From the NCBI RefSeq assembly GCF_905171765.1, contig NC_053392.1:107034321-107098320 (forward strand): a stretch of DNA of 64,000 nucleotides, given 5' to 3'. The stretch is from Bufo bufo (Eukaryota; Chordata; Amphibia; Anura; Bufonidae). This document shows positions 19,366 through 29,760 of this stretch, piece after piece (position 1 is the stretch's first letter; the number at the start of each line of letters is the position of its first letter). The notes beneath the pieces are model-generated. The model ran no database searches. It saw nothing but the letters and a program-made list of their open reading frames with translations, and was not told the origin of the DNA. A program made the position numbers and the translations under genes.

Positions 19366-22300
19366 TCAGTCTCTCCTCAGGCGAGTGGACAGGAGAGTTC
19401 TCCTTGGGGTAACTATGGCCCCTGCTGCGCAAAACACCCACTCTGATGCCACACTACTGGCCGGGTAGGACAGCTTTTCCAGGGCAAACTCGGCCAGTTG
19501 CGGCCACAAATCCAGTTTGGCTGCCCAGTATTCCAGCGGATCTTCAATGACGGCTTGCAGAGTGCACTCCAAGTATGCCACCACTTGCTGGTTCAGGTTC
19601 TGCTCTATGTCTAGCTGCTGGTGAGTAGTTTCTTCACTATGCAGGTGAAGAAATCTGATCATCAGTGAATCTAAACTCAGGCTGCTGCTGATGGAGCTGG
19701 TACTGCTCCTGGCACCCCACTCCCAGCAGCAATAGCAGTGGAACGTGAGCGCAGAGGGCACCCCCCGGTCAGACCTGCGAGAGGATGGACGATGGCCCCA
19801 GATAGGCAGCGGCCAACTGACTACATATGATATCTCTATAGTAGTTCAGTTTGTCCTCCCTCTCAGCAGGTGTAAAAAAGGCCCCCATTTTGGACCAGTA
19901 GCGAAGGTCTAACATGGTGGAGAACCAATAGTCATCCCTCTGCCGAATGGTGACAATTCGGCTGTCACTACACAATCAAATGAGCATGCATCGGCCCATT
20001 TGCGCAAATGACTCGGAGGGACTCCCTGCCTCCATCTCCACTGCATACTGCCACGGTGTGTCTGAGTCATCTGCCTCGTCTTCTTCATCTCCCTCTTGCT
20101 CCTCTGGCTGCTCCTGCTCCTCCTCTCCTGTCACCTGTGTAGAAAAACCACCGATTTTGCTACACATTAGTTGTACTCCAATGTCCTCCTCCTCCTACAG
20201 TTCAGCCCCCACAGGGCTCATGTGCCATGAGATGTAGGCGCCACATCTCCAGTGCCCTGACCAGCCAGATGTATCAGCATCTGTTCCAGGATATGAAGCA
20301 GTGGATTGACGTTGTTCATCCCATAGTCCTGGCGACTGACAAATAACGTGGCATCCTCAAAGGGCCTGAGGAAATGTCAGGTGTCACGCATGAGCTGCCA
20401 CTAGCTGACATCGAAGTTACACCGGGGAGTACTCCTGTCCGCTTGGATCATCAAGAAATTGTTTATGGCCTTTCTCTGTTCGTATAGTCGGTCCAACATA
20501 TGGAGGGTGGAATTCCAACGGGTGGAAATGTTGCATATCAGCCTATGTTGGGGGACCCTGTTCTGCCACTGCAGCTCAAGGAGGGTGTAATTGGTGGTGT
20601 ACGAGTGGCTGAAGTTCATGCAAAGTTTCGATTTTGGCGATTTTTAGGATGTCTTACAGATGGGTGGAAGACTTCAGCAGCTTGACAACCAGATTGAACA
20701 AGTGAGCCATGCAGGGCGCATTGCTTAGCCCTCCTTGACGCAGCGCCGACACCATGTTCTTTCCGTTGTCGGTCACCATGGTTCTGATTTTAAGTTGTCA
20801 CGGAGAAAGACAGGATTCGATTTCTTGATGAAAGACACGGAGCAGTTCCTCCCCTGTGTGACTCAGTTCGCCCAGGCAAACGAGGTGTAGAAGAGCGTGA
20901 CACTGCCATGTCCTGCACATATGGTATGCTGGAGTAGCACTGTAAATTGTCATTGCAGTGGAGGCTGACGACACGGTGGAGGATGAGGAGGCAGAGGTGG
21001 ACATTGTCGCAGGGCCAACAGCGTGAGAACGTGGAGGCGGAAGCGGCGTCACCTGGCCAAGTTGCTGGTTTGGCTGGGCAGAAACCACATTTACCAGGGG
21101 ACCGTAAAGGACATATATTGTCCTTGACCGTAGTTTCAGCTCCACACGTTGATGCTGCCGTGCACTTTGGCAGATACCGACAGACTCAAGGACTGTTCTA
21201 CATATTTGTGCAGGGCTGGTACTGCCTTTTTGGCAAGGAAATGATGGTTTGGGACTTTCCACCTTGGCTTGGCACAAGCCATCAGTTCTCTGAAAGGTGC
21301 AGAGTCCACCACTTGGAAAGGGAGGGACTGCAGCACCAGCAACTTGGCCAGGAGCACATTCAGCTTCTGCGCCGTTGGATGAGTGCACTCATACTGTTGT
21401 CTCTTGGCAATCGCTTCAGTGATCAATTGCTGACGGAATGAATGACGAGGAGTAGGAGAGCAAGTAGCAGGAGCATCAGGATCGGTACATGATGGGAAGG
21501 ACAGACAGCTCCCTTCGGCTGTGGTGGTGGAGCCTTGACTGCCTGAAATCAAGTGCATGCCACTGAGTGATGCAGCGGTTGCTGCGGCAGGCTGGACCAC
21601 CACATTGAAGCCACTGTTCTCCCAGGCCACTTTATGTTGATGCTGCATATGTTGACGCAGGGCCGTGGTGCTAACATTGGCACCCTGGCCACGCTTCATC
21701 TTCTGCCCACAGATTCGGCCAATGGCCATGTTCACCTCCTCCGGCGGCTTAACAAAAAACGGCCACACATAGGTGATTTTACACCCAACACTCCGCACAG
21801 ACTGACTGCTACCGCCGCTGCCTCTGTGAACCCCTGCACCACTATTTCCAGGCAGGTAGGCTCCTGCAAAGCGGGTTGTCTACCCCGGGCACGGATGGCT
21901 CACAACCTCTCACTGCTGCCACCCTGCTGATTCCCGGCCACGCTACTGACTTGCTGTCTCCGCCGCTGCCTCACGCACAAGCTGCCACCCTCTTCTCCCG
22001 ATGTTGGTGAAGCCCCTTCGTCACCCAGCACCCAATTGCAATCGGCTACATCAGTACTGTCTGCACGTCACTGATGTCCTCCTCAACGGTCTCTGAGAAA
22101 CGAGCTTGACGGCTCACAACATCAGCTCCCACGCCTCTCTCCTCATCTCCACTTGTCCGCCAACCGGAGGAAGCAGCGGATGTCTCCCCCAGATCTTGGC
22201 TGGGCAGTAGCTGCTGACTGTCCTCTAGTAGCTCATCGTCGCTGTATAGTGGAGTTGAGCCCACAGCATATAATACTTCTCTGGCTGAGGGAACAGAAAA

Positions 22301-22384
22301 GGACAGAGGCAGGTTGAAGACAGGTGAGGGCACAGGGCCTGCTCCCGGGCCATGCCAACTAAGGGCTGCATCTGACAAACCCAC
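19366..22384 (-). pseudogene. hAT1 transposase pseudogene
   Basis: Frame pieces in order on the minus strand: an acidic N-terminal part (22384-22046), a BED-finger region at about 21790-21640 (VWPFFVKPPEEV, RICGQKMKRGQG, ALRQHMQHQHK) in which the usual first zinc Cys reads Gly, a middle part (21700-20798) with a Ser-rich insert, catalytic-core remains (20760-20400, including a VTDNGKNMVSAL-like frame and STRWNSTLHML), and the C-terminal dimerisation part (LSYPASSVASEWVFCAAGA) near 19470-19410. Many stops and frame changes separate them. hAT transposases of this layout cut and paste DNA and make 8-bp duplications; this copy cannot. Confidence 0.75.
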
Positions 22385-22599
22385 TGACTCTTGGCTGGGG
22401 GTGTCTCATGTCACTTGCGACGAAGTCAAAGATCGAGTTAACCATTCAAGAATGGCTGGGTTGCTAATCAAGACATGACCGCCAGCTGACACTGGGAAGT
22501 GACCCCTGCTGCCAGAAACATTTAGGCCTGTGCCCCTTCCCTGTGCAGGGCCTGTCACTTCTCTGTCTGACATACTGTTAGATCAAATAAGTAAATAAA

Positions 22600-23036
22600 A
22601 AGCTAATTAATAGATGCCAAAAAGGGCTGTAATTTTCTCACTTTACCACACAACGGCTAATAAGCCCCTTTTTCCCCCCACTAATACACGCCAAAAAAAG
22701 GCTTTAGAGCATATAACTGCAGCCGTGAACGGAAAATAATATATATTTTTTGCCACTAATACATGCCAAAAAGGGCTATAATTATCTCACTTCATCACAC
22801 AATGGCTAAAAAGCCCTTTTTCTTTTTCCCACTAATACACGCCAAAAAAAAGCTTTAGAACATATAACTATGGCCGTGAACGGCAAATAAAAAATTTTTT
22901 GGCCACTAATATACGTCAAAAAGGGCTGTAATTTTTTCACTTCACCTCACAATGGCTAATAAGCCCTATTTTTTTCCCACTAATACACGCCAAAAAGGGC
23001 TGTCATTTTTCACTTCACCACACAACAGCTTATAAG
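22600..23036 (-). repeat. Dimeric tandem array upstream of hAT1 transposase
   Basis: Two related units alternate. One contains CCAAAAAGGGCTGTAATTTT and CACAATGGCTAATAAGCCC. The other contains ACGCCAAAAAAAGGCTTTAG and CCGTGAACGG. The order is alpha-beta-alpha-beta-alpha-alpha, about 145 bp per dimer. hAT2 starts inside the last unit. Confidence 0.8.
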
Positions 23037-24286
23037 TAGGGTTGAGTGAACCCAAACTGTAAAGTTCGTGTTCGTACCGAACTTTAGGATTTTTTGGACC
23101 CCGGACCCGAACCCGTAAAAGTTCGGGTTCGGTGTTCGGCACTTTCTTGGCGTTTTTTGAAAGGCTGCAAAGCAGGCAATCAACAAGCGGTTAACTGTCT
23201 GACCTTAGAAGCCATCACAGCCATGCCTACTAATGGCATGGCTGTGATTGGCCAGAGCCGCATTTGTGACCCAGGCTCTATATAAGCTTGAGTCACGTAG
23301 CGCTGCACGTTACTCTGCTGTTACAAGTTTAGGGAGAGGATGCTGCTGGACTTATTCTGTTAGTTAGGTGGTCGGAGTCAGCGGCCATTTTATGCAAGCT
23401 CAGTGTACCAGCACTGCATCTGAGCTTTTGGGACATTGCAAATCACCATTTTTTTGGGCAAACTACAACATCTGGATTAGTCAGTGTGCAATTTAAGGTA
23501 GAAATACACCCATCATTTTCTGGGGTTTTAAAAACACACTTTTGTTTGCCAAAAAACTGTATTTTCCTGATCTGCAAGTGTTAAATTCAAGTTTAATATA
23601 TACAGCTTTCATATTCTGTTACAAAAAAACCCCACTTTTTTTGGCAATCTACAAAATCTGGATTAGTCAGTGTGCAATTTAAGCTAGAAATACACTTATA
23701 ATTTCCTGGGGTTTGAAAAACACACTTTTTTTGGTCAAAAAACTGTATTTTCCTGATCTGCAAGTGTTAAATTCAAGTTTTATATATACAGCTTTCATAT
23801 TCTGTTACCCAAAAAACAGTTTTTTGACTATCTACAACATCTGGATTAGTCAGTGTGCAATTTAAGGTAGAAATACACCCATCATTTTCTGGGGTTTTAA
23901 AAACACACTTTTGTTTGCCAAAAAACTGTATTTTCCTGATCTGCAAGTGTTAAATTCAAGTTTAATATATACAGCTTTCATATTCTGTTACAAAAAAACC
24001 CCACTTTTTTTGGCAATCTACAACATCTGGATTAGTCAGTGTGCAATTTAAGCTAGAAATACACTTATAATTTCCTGGGGTTTGAAAAACACACTTTTTT
24101 TGGTCAAAAAACTGTATTTTCCTGATCTGCAAGTGTTAAATTCAAGTTTTATATATACAGCTTTCATATTCTGTTACCCAAAAAACAGTTTTTTGACTAT
24201 CTACAACATCTGGATTAGTCAGTGTGCAATTTAAGGTAGAAATACACCCATCATTTTCTGGGGTTTGAAAAACACACTTTTTTTTT
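23037..24286 (+). mobile_element. hAT2: left half of a hAT inserted in hAT1
   Basis: The left end TAGGGTTGAGTGAACCC and the following repeats of GTTCGGGTTCG are close to the left end of hAT3 at 50737, as is the next segment (TTTTGAAAGGCTGCAAAGCA, CAATCAACAAGCG). The candidate target copy CTTATAAG is at 23029-23036; the second copy is absent. No transposase remains. The sequence gives way at about 24287 to the DIRS element. Confidence 0.75.
23435..24286 (+). repeat. Dimeric tandem array of hAT2
   Basis: Units of about 182 bp (CTACAACATCTGGATTAGTC, then GTATTTTCCTGATCTGCAAG) alternate between type A (TTTAAGGTAGAAATACACCC) and type B (TTTAAGCTAGAAATACACTT), giving A-B-A-B-A with a higher-order period of about 365 bp. 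Confidence 0.9.
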
Positions 24287-24298
24287 CTCCAAAAAAAA

Positions 24299-24640
24299 CC
24301 GGAATTAGTCTTACCGGTAATTCTGTTTCCATGAGATCATCACGACGGCATGCAAGGAGATTGACCCCTGACCTCTGTAGGGGCAGGAACAGAGAAAGGT
24401 TAAATACCCTCCTCCCACCACCAACACCAGTGTTTCCAAAATCACACAGAGCAACCCGGTGGTGGAAAATAGTGAAACAAAGGTATTACTTCATACCTTC
24501 TAGAGACCTACTAGGTCAAAAACGATTTAAATCATAGGGAGGGAATAACGTGCCGTCGTGATGATCTCATGGAAACAGAATTACCGGTAAGACTAATTCC
24601 GGTTTTTCCATAGCATCATCACGACGGCATACAAGGAGAT
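24299..24640. repeat. DIRS terminal and internal complementary repeats
   Basis: The inverted pair of 52 bp begins CCGGAATTAGTCTTACCGG and is perfect. The motif CATCATCACGACGGCAT-ACAAGGAGAT recurs at 24607-24640 in direct orientation to the first arm. This fits the terminal repeat and internal complementary region that DIRS elements use to form circular DNA. Confidence 0.75.
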
Positions 24641-24656
24641 ATAAAAAATATATCAG

Positions 24657-25730
24657 TTAAGGGGGGGCTACAGCCTGGAGGAGTTTCCGCCCGAAGGACA
24701 GATCAGAAGATCTAGAAAGATCCAGGCGATAGTGCTTTATAAATGTATGAATGCTGGACCAAGTGGCAGCACGACAGATTTCCTCCAGAGAAGCCCCAGC
24801 TCTCTCCGCCTGAGAGGAAGACATGGCCCGAGTGGAATGGGCCCTAATGTTGACTGGACATGTAAGGTTTTGTATTTGGTAACAAAGACTAATGGCTTCT
24901 TTGAGCCATCTAGCTATAGAGGACCGGGAGGCTTTTTGGCCCTTAAATCTTCCTCCAAACAGGACTAGAAGATTGTCAGATTTCCTAAACTTCCCCGTCA
25001 CCGTGATATAGTTTAGGACTGCCCGTCTAACGTCCAGAGAGTGAAACGCTGATTCTTTATTATTAGAGGGGTGCTGGCAAAAAGAAGGTAGGGTAACCTC
25101 CTGGCTCCGATGAAAATTGGATACGACTTTGGGGAGAAATCCAGGATCCAAACGGAGAATAATTCTATCATCTAGAATACGGAGGTAGGGTTCCCTGATT
25201 GATAGGGCTTGTAATTCCCCTACTCTGCGGGCCGAAGTTATCGCAATTAAGAAGGCCGTTTTCAAGGACCATAATTTTATTGGACAGTCAGACATGGGTT
25301 CAAAGGGTGGTAAAGTAAGGCCTGTAAGAACGACGTTCAGATCCCAGGAAGGGACACGGGCGGTGATCGTTGGGCGGAGCCTCGTCGCCGCCTTAATGAA
25401 TCTTTTGATCCAACGATGGCCGGCTATATCTTGGTCAAAGAAACAACCTAGGGCTGAGATTTGGACCTTCAAGGTAGAGGGTCTAAGTCCCAGGTCCAGA
25501 CCTTGCTGTAGGAAATCCAGTATTCTTTGGATGTTGGGTTTACGCAAATGTGGCGATTCGTCCCCACTCCAGGAACAAAAACGTTTCCAGATCTTAAGGT
25601 AAATTGCTGACGTTACCTTCTTTCTGGAGGCTTTCAAAGTAGAAATAACTTCGTCTGACAGGCCCTGAAGCTTCAGGGTTTGGGACTCAGGATCCAAGCC
25701 GCCAATTTCAGAAACTGCGGGTTTGGGTGT
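24657..25730 (-). CDS. DIRS tyrosine recombinase
   Basis: This is the C-terminal portion of a 734-codon open frame starting at 26861. The first about 390 codons of that frame only shadow the RT gene, so the real product probably starts near 25730-25680, around PESQTLKLQGLSDEV. Tyrosine-recombinase signatures: Arg in TSARRVGELQAL (about codon 544 of the long frame), HxxR in RAHSTRAM (674/677), and Tyr in FIKHYRLD (710). The N-terminal half has the helical core-binding pattern (IYLKIWKRFCSW, RPSTLKVQISAL). All catalytic positions are present. The enzyme would insert the circular DNA copy. The start codon is uncertain. Confidence 0.85.
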   Translation of the reverse strand, partial: TPKPAVSEIGGLDPESQTLKLQGLSDEVISTLKASRKKVTSAIYLKIWKRFCSWSGDESPHLRKPNIQRILDFLQQGLDLGLRPSTLKVQISALGCFFDQDIAGHRWIKRFIKAATRLRPTITARVPSWDLNVVLTGLTLPPFEPMSDCPIKLWSLKTAFLIAITSARRVGELQALSIREPYLRILDDRIILRLDPGFLPKVVSNFHRSQEVTLPSFCQHPSNNKESAFHSLDVRRAVLNYITVTGKFRKSDNLLVLFGGRFKGQKASRSSIARWLKEAISLCYQIQNLTCPVNIRAHSTRAMSSSQAERAGASLEEICRAATWSSIHTFIKHYRLDLSRSSDLSFGRKLLQAVAPP

Positions 25731-27541
25731 AGAACTGGACCCTGCTGGAGTAGATCCCCCCGCACAGGAAGGAGCCATGGATCTTGTAGGGAAAATTTTT
25801 GGAGGGATGAGAACCAGCTTCTCTTTGGCCATAGGGGAGCGATCACAATCACCATGGCCTTGTCTTGAAGAATTTTTTGTACCACCTTCGGAATTAGAGG
25901 AAGTGGAGGGAAGGCATAGCACAGATTCCAATGCCAACGAATGGCGAAGGCGTCTAAGGCATGAGGTCTGTCCCTGGGGTTTAGGGAACAGAATGTTTCC
26001 ACCTTTGAGTTTGCCCTGGTGGCAAATAGATCCACGTCGGGCATCCCCCATTTCCTTACTACTAGCCCGAATATTTCTGGACTTAGAGACCATTCTGTAT
26101 GGTCGATTCTGTGGCGACTGAGAAAATCCTCTTCCTGATTTAGTATTCCCTTCAGATGAACTGCCGATATCGAGGCCACATTCTGTTCTGCCCAAGCAAA
26201 GATTTTTGTTGACAGTGCTTGTAGGGTTACGGACCGCGTTCCCCCTTGATGGGAAAGGTAGGCAATGGCCGTAGTGTTGTCCGACAGCACTTTTATGTGA
26301 TGATGACACAACATCTCCTCTGCTACCTTTAACACCTCCCAGACTGCTCTCAGTTCCCTGAAGTTCGATGACTGGGATCTGATCGAATCTGGCCAAGTGC
26401 CCTGGAACATATGATCCCCCACCTTTGCACCCCAGCCGGACAGACTTGCGTCTGTTATTACCTGGACCTGGGGAGTCTTCTGCCACGGATTTCCCCGTGA
26501 TAAGTTTCCGTGGTCTTTCCACCAATTTAGGGACTGCAGAATCTGAGTTGGTGGACTTACTTGATGATCTAGAGAGGATTGGCACCTGTTCCAGACACTC
26601 AGGATCCAGGACTGTAGGGGTCTGAAGTGTATTTGACACCAGGGAACTGCCTGAATACAGGATGTTAGCAGGCCCAGCAGACTCATCGCCTCTCTGATAG
26701 AGCAGGATCTTCTTTTTTGAAAGGACCTGATCTTTTGTTGGAGAACTGATATTTTGTCTCGAGGTAGGAATACCGCTTGCCTTCGGGAGTCTAGGATCAT
26801 CCCTAAGAAACGAACTTCCCTTGAGGGGGTGAGGACGGACTTTCCTTTGTTCACAATCCACCCCAGATCGTCTAGGATGGAGAGAAAAAGCTTCAGGTTC
26901 GAACTGATTTGGCTGAGACTTTCGCTGACTAGAAGGAAATCGTCCAAATAAGGGATTATCATAAGTCCCTGTCTTCGGGCAAAGGCGACCATCTCTACCA
27001 CTACTTTGGTAAATATTCTAGGCGCAGATGAAATCCCGAAGGGAAGGGCCCTGAACTGGTAGTGATGGACGTTCCCTGATATATCCTGGATTGCAAACCG
27101 GAGAAACTTCTGTGAGTCGGTGTGAATGGGAATGTGGTAATAAGCGTCTTGTAGGTCTATTGTGCACATGAAGACGTCTTTGCTTAGCAGAGGGATTGTA
27201 GATGCTAGGGTCTCCATCCTGAATTTTTGATAACGGATGAATCTGTTTAGTGGTTTCAGGTTTATGATAGTCCGAAAAGTGCCTTCTTTCTTCCTGATTA
27301 GAAATAGGGTAGAATAGAAACCCCTGCCTCTTTCTGGAGGCGGGACCGGTGAGATTACATTCATTAAGTGAAGTTTCTGGACTCCTTGCCAAAGGTTCAT
27401 TTGGAACCGTGTCAGTGAAAATTTGTTTGGGGGTCTTGAAGACCACTCTATTTGGTAGCCTGCCCCGACTACCTTGGAAATCCAGGGGTTCTGGGAGATG
27501 GATTCCCATGACCCCAGGAATCTTGAGAGTCTTCCCCCCAC
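25673..27541 (-). CDS. DIRS reverse transcriptase / RNase H / methyltransferase-like polyprotein
   Basis: 622 codons, uninterrupted. RT motifs: FRTIINLKPLNRF (89-101), IDLQDAYYHIPI (128-139), ALPFGISSAPRIF (165-177) and the catalytic IPYLDDFLL (YLDD at 198-201). RNase H: VITDASLSGWG (Asp364), FRELRAV (Glu396), VLSDNTTAIAYLS (Asp421). The last about 140 residues (MPDVDLFATRANSK, CYAFPPLPLIPKV, VIVIAPLWPKRSWF) match the adenine-methyltransferase-like domain found in DIRS polyproteins. It copies the element's RNA into DNA. It ends just before the recombinase, in another frame. Confidence 0.9.
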   Translation of the reverse strand: MGGRLSRFLGSWESISQNPWISKVVGAGYQIEWSSRPPNKFSLTRFQMNLWQGVQKLHLMNVISPVPPPERGRGFYSTLFLIRKKEGTFRTIINLKPLNRFIRYQKFRMETLASTIPLLSKDVFMCTIDLQDAYYHIPIHTDSQKFLRFAIQDISGNVHHYQFRALPFGISSAPRIFTKVVVEMVAFARRQGLMIIPYLDDFLLVSESLSQISSNLKLFLSILDDLGWIVNKGKSVLTPSREVRFLGMILDSRRQAVFLPRDKISVLQQKIRSFQKRRSCSIREAMSLLGLLTSCIQAVPWCQIHFRPLQSWILSVWNRCQSSLDHQVSPPTQILQSLNWWKDHGNLSRGNPWQKTPQVQVITDASLSGWGAKVGDHMFQGTWPDSIRSQSSNFRELRAVWEVLKVAEEMLCHHHIKVLSDNTTAIAYLSHQGGTRSVTLQALSTKIFAWAEQNVASISAVHLKGILNQEEDFLSRHRIDHTEWSLSPEIFGLVVRKWGMPDVDLFATRANSKVETFCSLNPRDRPHALDAFAIRWHWNLCYAFPPLPLIPKVVQKILQDKAMVIVIAPLWPKRSWFSSLQKFSLQDPWLLPVRGDLLQQGPVLHPNPQFLKLAAWILSPKP

Positions 27542-27548
27542 CCCGACG

Positions 27549-28679
27549 TCATTGCTTATCTGAGGATTTTGGGTGGGAGAAGGATTGGCCTCTTCCTCTT
27601 CCTCCTTTTGGATAGCTCCAACGTCCTGATTTCCTTTTCCCCCTGTAGTTTTTTTCTTGACCCGAGGAGGGGCGAAAAGGATACCGGCGTCTGGAGGGGC
27701 GATCTTCCGGAAACCCCTTCTTTCTGTCCGCGGCCTTCTCTAGAATCTTATCTAGCACCGGGCCAAACACATATTCTCCAGAAAAGGGTATGGAACAGAG
27801 CTTCAATTTAGACGTCTTGTCCCCCGACCAGCACTTCATCCAGAGGGCTCTTCTGGCTGCATTGGAAAGTGCTGCGTCTCTGGCGGAGAATCGGACTGAT
27901 TCGGCAGAGGCATCCGCCAGGAAGGCCGTGGCGGATTTTAAAAGAGGGAGAGAACTAAGAATTTGTTCCCTAGATGTTCTATCCTTAATATGAGTTTCCA
28001 ATTCTCCCAACCAAAGATACATGGATCGGGCGACTGAGGTAGCCGCGATATTGGTTTTAATATTGAACATGGACGCCTCCCAGGATTTCCTGAGAAGACT
28101 CTCCGCTTTACGATCCATTGAATCTTTAAGTTGGGAGGTATCTTCAAATGGGAGAGATGTTTTCTTGTTCACTTTGGCCACCTGTACATCGATCTTGGGA
28201 ATTTCATTGAAAATTTTAGATTCCTCTGGATCAAAAAGCAACCTATTTTTGAACGCAGCCGGGACTCCCAGACGTCTTTCTGGATCTGCCCACTCATCAA
28301 GGACCATATCCCTAATACTCTCGTTAATGGGGAACACACGAGTTTTCTTGACCCTTAGGCCCCCAAACATTTCTTCTTGTACTGAATGGGTAAGTTGCAC
28401 TTCCTCCACGCCCATGGTCGACCTTACTGCCTTTAATAGGTCGGACATTTCTTCTGTAGAAAAGTAATATCTACGACTGTCATCCACTGAGTCTGTATCA
28501 GAGACTCTCTCCCCCTCTTCCCATGACTTAACGGAGTGGGCACTTTCATCCGCCATAACTTCTAGGTCCGGAGGGGACGGAGACCTAGCCCGCTTCCTCT
28601 TAGGTTGCGGCAAGTCGGGGGGATTAGTGGACAGGTGGGCCAGGGATGAACGGATCTCTTCCTGAATCATAGTTTTCAA
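27549..28679 (-). CDS. DIRS gag-like protein
   Basis: 376 codons from the first Met. The frame is open upstream to about 28715, so the true N-terminus is probably truncated. It is charged, with an early basic patch (PKRKRARSPSPPD), an acidic stretch (WEEGERVSDTDSVDD), a helical middle and a basic Arg/Gly-rich tail (RRRYPFRPSSG, GGRGRGQSF) that could bind nucleic acid. It sits 7 bp upstream of the RT frame. The role as the element's capsid-like protein is inferred from its position and its basic tail. Confidence 0.75.
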   Translation of the reverse strand: MKTMIQEEIRSSLAHLSTNPPDLPQPKRKRARSPSPPDLEVMADESAHSVKSWEEGERVSDTDSVDDSRRYYFSTEEMSDLLKAVRSTMGVEEVQLTHSVQEEMFGGLRVKKTRVFPINESIRDMVLDEWADPERRLGVPAAFKNRLLFDPEESKIFNEIPKIDVQVAKVNKKTSLPFEDTSQLKDSMDRKAESLLRKSWEASMFNIKTNIAATSVARSMYLWLGELETHIKDRTSREQILSSLPLLKSATAFLADASAESVRFSARDAALSNAARRALWMKCWSGDKTSKLKLCSIPFSGEYVFGPVLDKILEKAADRKKGFPEDRPSRRRYPFRPSSGQEKNYRGKRKSGRWSYPKGGRGRGQSFSHPKSSDKQ

Positions 28680-28715
28680 TTCCTCTTTTAAGGAGGGTGC
28701 TTCATCCCGTACAAT

Positions 28716-29320
28716 ATTAGAAATAAGTGGACACTGTGTAGCTTATTATATGTTAAGTAGACACTGTGTGGTTTATTATATATTAAGTGGACACTGTATG
28801 GCTTATTATATAACTGGACACTCTGTATCTTATTATATGTTAAGTGGACCCTGTGTGGCTTATTATATGTTAAGTTAACCAATATTCAGGAGAACATTGT
28901 GGCTTGACATACATTCACGGGCACGGTGAGGCTTGACATATTTACGGGTTCAGTGGGGCTTGACATATAATCAGTATTCATGGGGCACAGTATGGCTTGA
29001 AATTTATTGAGGCGCACATTGTGGCTTGACATATTTAGGAAGAACAGTGTGACTTAATATAAGTTCAGGGGGTACAGGGTGCATATATTCAAGGAGTACA
29101 GAGTGGCTTATTAATTATTCAGGGTCACAGGCGGCTTATATATTCAGAGGACAGATGTGGCAAATATATTTGTTCTGGGGGCACAAGCAGGCAACATTTT
29201 GTTCAAGGATACAATGTGTCTGACTTTTTGTACAATGGACATAATGTGTAGCACTGTTACAGTATATTTAGGGGCGCGGTGAGTGCCAATATTATATTCT
29301 TGGGCATAGTGTTAGGATAG
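28716..29320 (+). repeat. Tandem repeat, about 30 bp, decaying rightward
   Basis: The first five units (AAGTGGACACTGTGTGGCTT, ATTATATGTT) are close copies up to about 28885. Beyond that the same theme continues as loose copies of GGGCACAGTGTGGCTTGACA-TATATTCA to about 29300. It abuts the truncated DIRS end. Confidence 0.8.
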
Positions 29321-29352
29321 TGTTAGTGGAGATTCAAAAATAAATTCTCTCA

Positions 29353-29760
29353 TAAAATGTTTTATGCTCTGTCCTGTTAGAAAGGTATATGATGTAAATT
29401 ACAGTGAAGTTAATATTTTTGCTGGTGACTATTTGTGAGGCATCTACTGCTTTTTGGTGCTCAGCTGTGTCATGTGACCAACACCCTGAATCTCTAACTT
29501 ACAGAGGTTCTTATATATGGACAGGAAGTTAGTTTCTCTATTCAGTCCTATTGAGGCTGCTTTAGAAATAAATACAGAAACTGACTTCCTGTCCGCACAC
29601 TGTGTCAGCTGTAGAATAAGAGTGTTGGTCACATGACACAGCTGAGGACCAGAAGAAAGTGGATAACGCACAAATATAGTCACTGGTAAAATGATTACCT
29701 TCAGTATAATTTACATCATGACCTTTCTAATTGGCCAGAGCATAAACATTTTTGTGAGTG
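29353..29760. mobile_element. Palindromic MITE
   Basis: Long imperfect palindrome. Outer arms: AAAATGTTTTATGCTCTG and CAGAGCATAAACATTTTT. Middle arms: TCAGCTGTGTCATGTGACCAAC and GTTGGTCACATGACACAGCTGA. Inner arms: GGACAGGAAGTTAGTTTC and GAAACTGACTTCCTGTCC. No coding. Confidence 0.75.

Larger units (their letters stand above)
16684..23036 (-). mobile_element. hAT1: decayed hAT transposon, minus strand
   Basis: The left end TAAAGATGAGCGAATTTC matches the hAT-type ends elsewhere in the window. Reading on the minus strand, the order is a dimeric tandem array (about 22600-23036), transposase remains (22384-19366) and a downstream 51-bp minisatellite (about 17530-19160). The right terminus is missing: hAT2 begins at 23037 inside the upstream array. 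Flank GTTACAAG at 16676-16683 is the candidate target site; its partner copy is lost. Confidence 0.7.
24293..28720 (-). mobile_element. DIRS-type retrotransposon, nearly complete, minus strand
   Basis: Three ORFs lie in DIRS order on the minus strand: gag-like (28679-27549), RT/RNase H/methyltransferase-like (27541-25673) and tyrosine recombinase (from about 25700 to 24657). The right-hand (3') terminal region has a perfect 52-bp inverted pair at 24299-24350 and 24551-24602, and a further partial direct copy at 24607-24640. DIRS elements integrate as circles with a tyrosine recombinase and make no target duplication. The gag frame runs upstream of its Met to about 28715 without the other terminal repeat, so the 5' end is truncated. 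Confidence 0.9.

Noticed and set aside
25730..26861. N-terminal half of the 734-codon recombinase-containing frame
   Set aside because: It overlaps the RT/RNase H gene in another frame and has no recombinase features, so the recombinase is taken to start near 25730.
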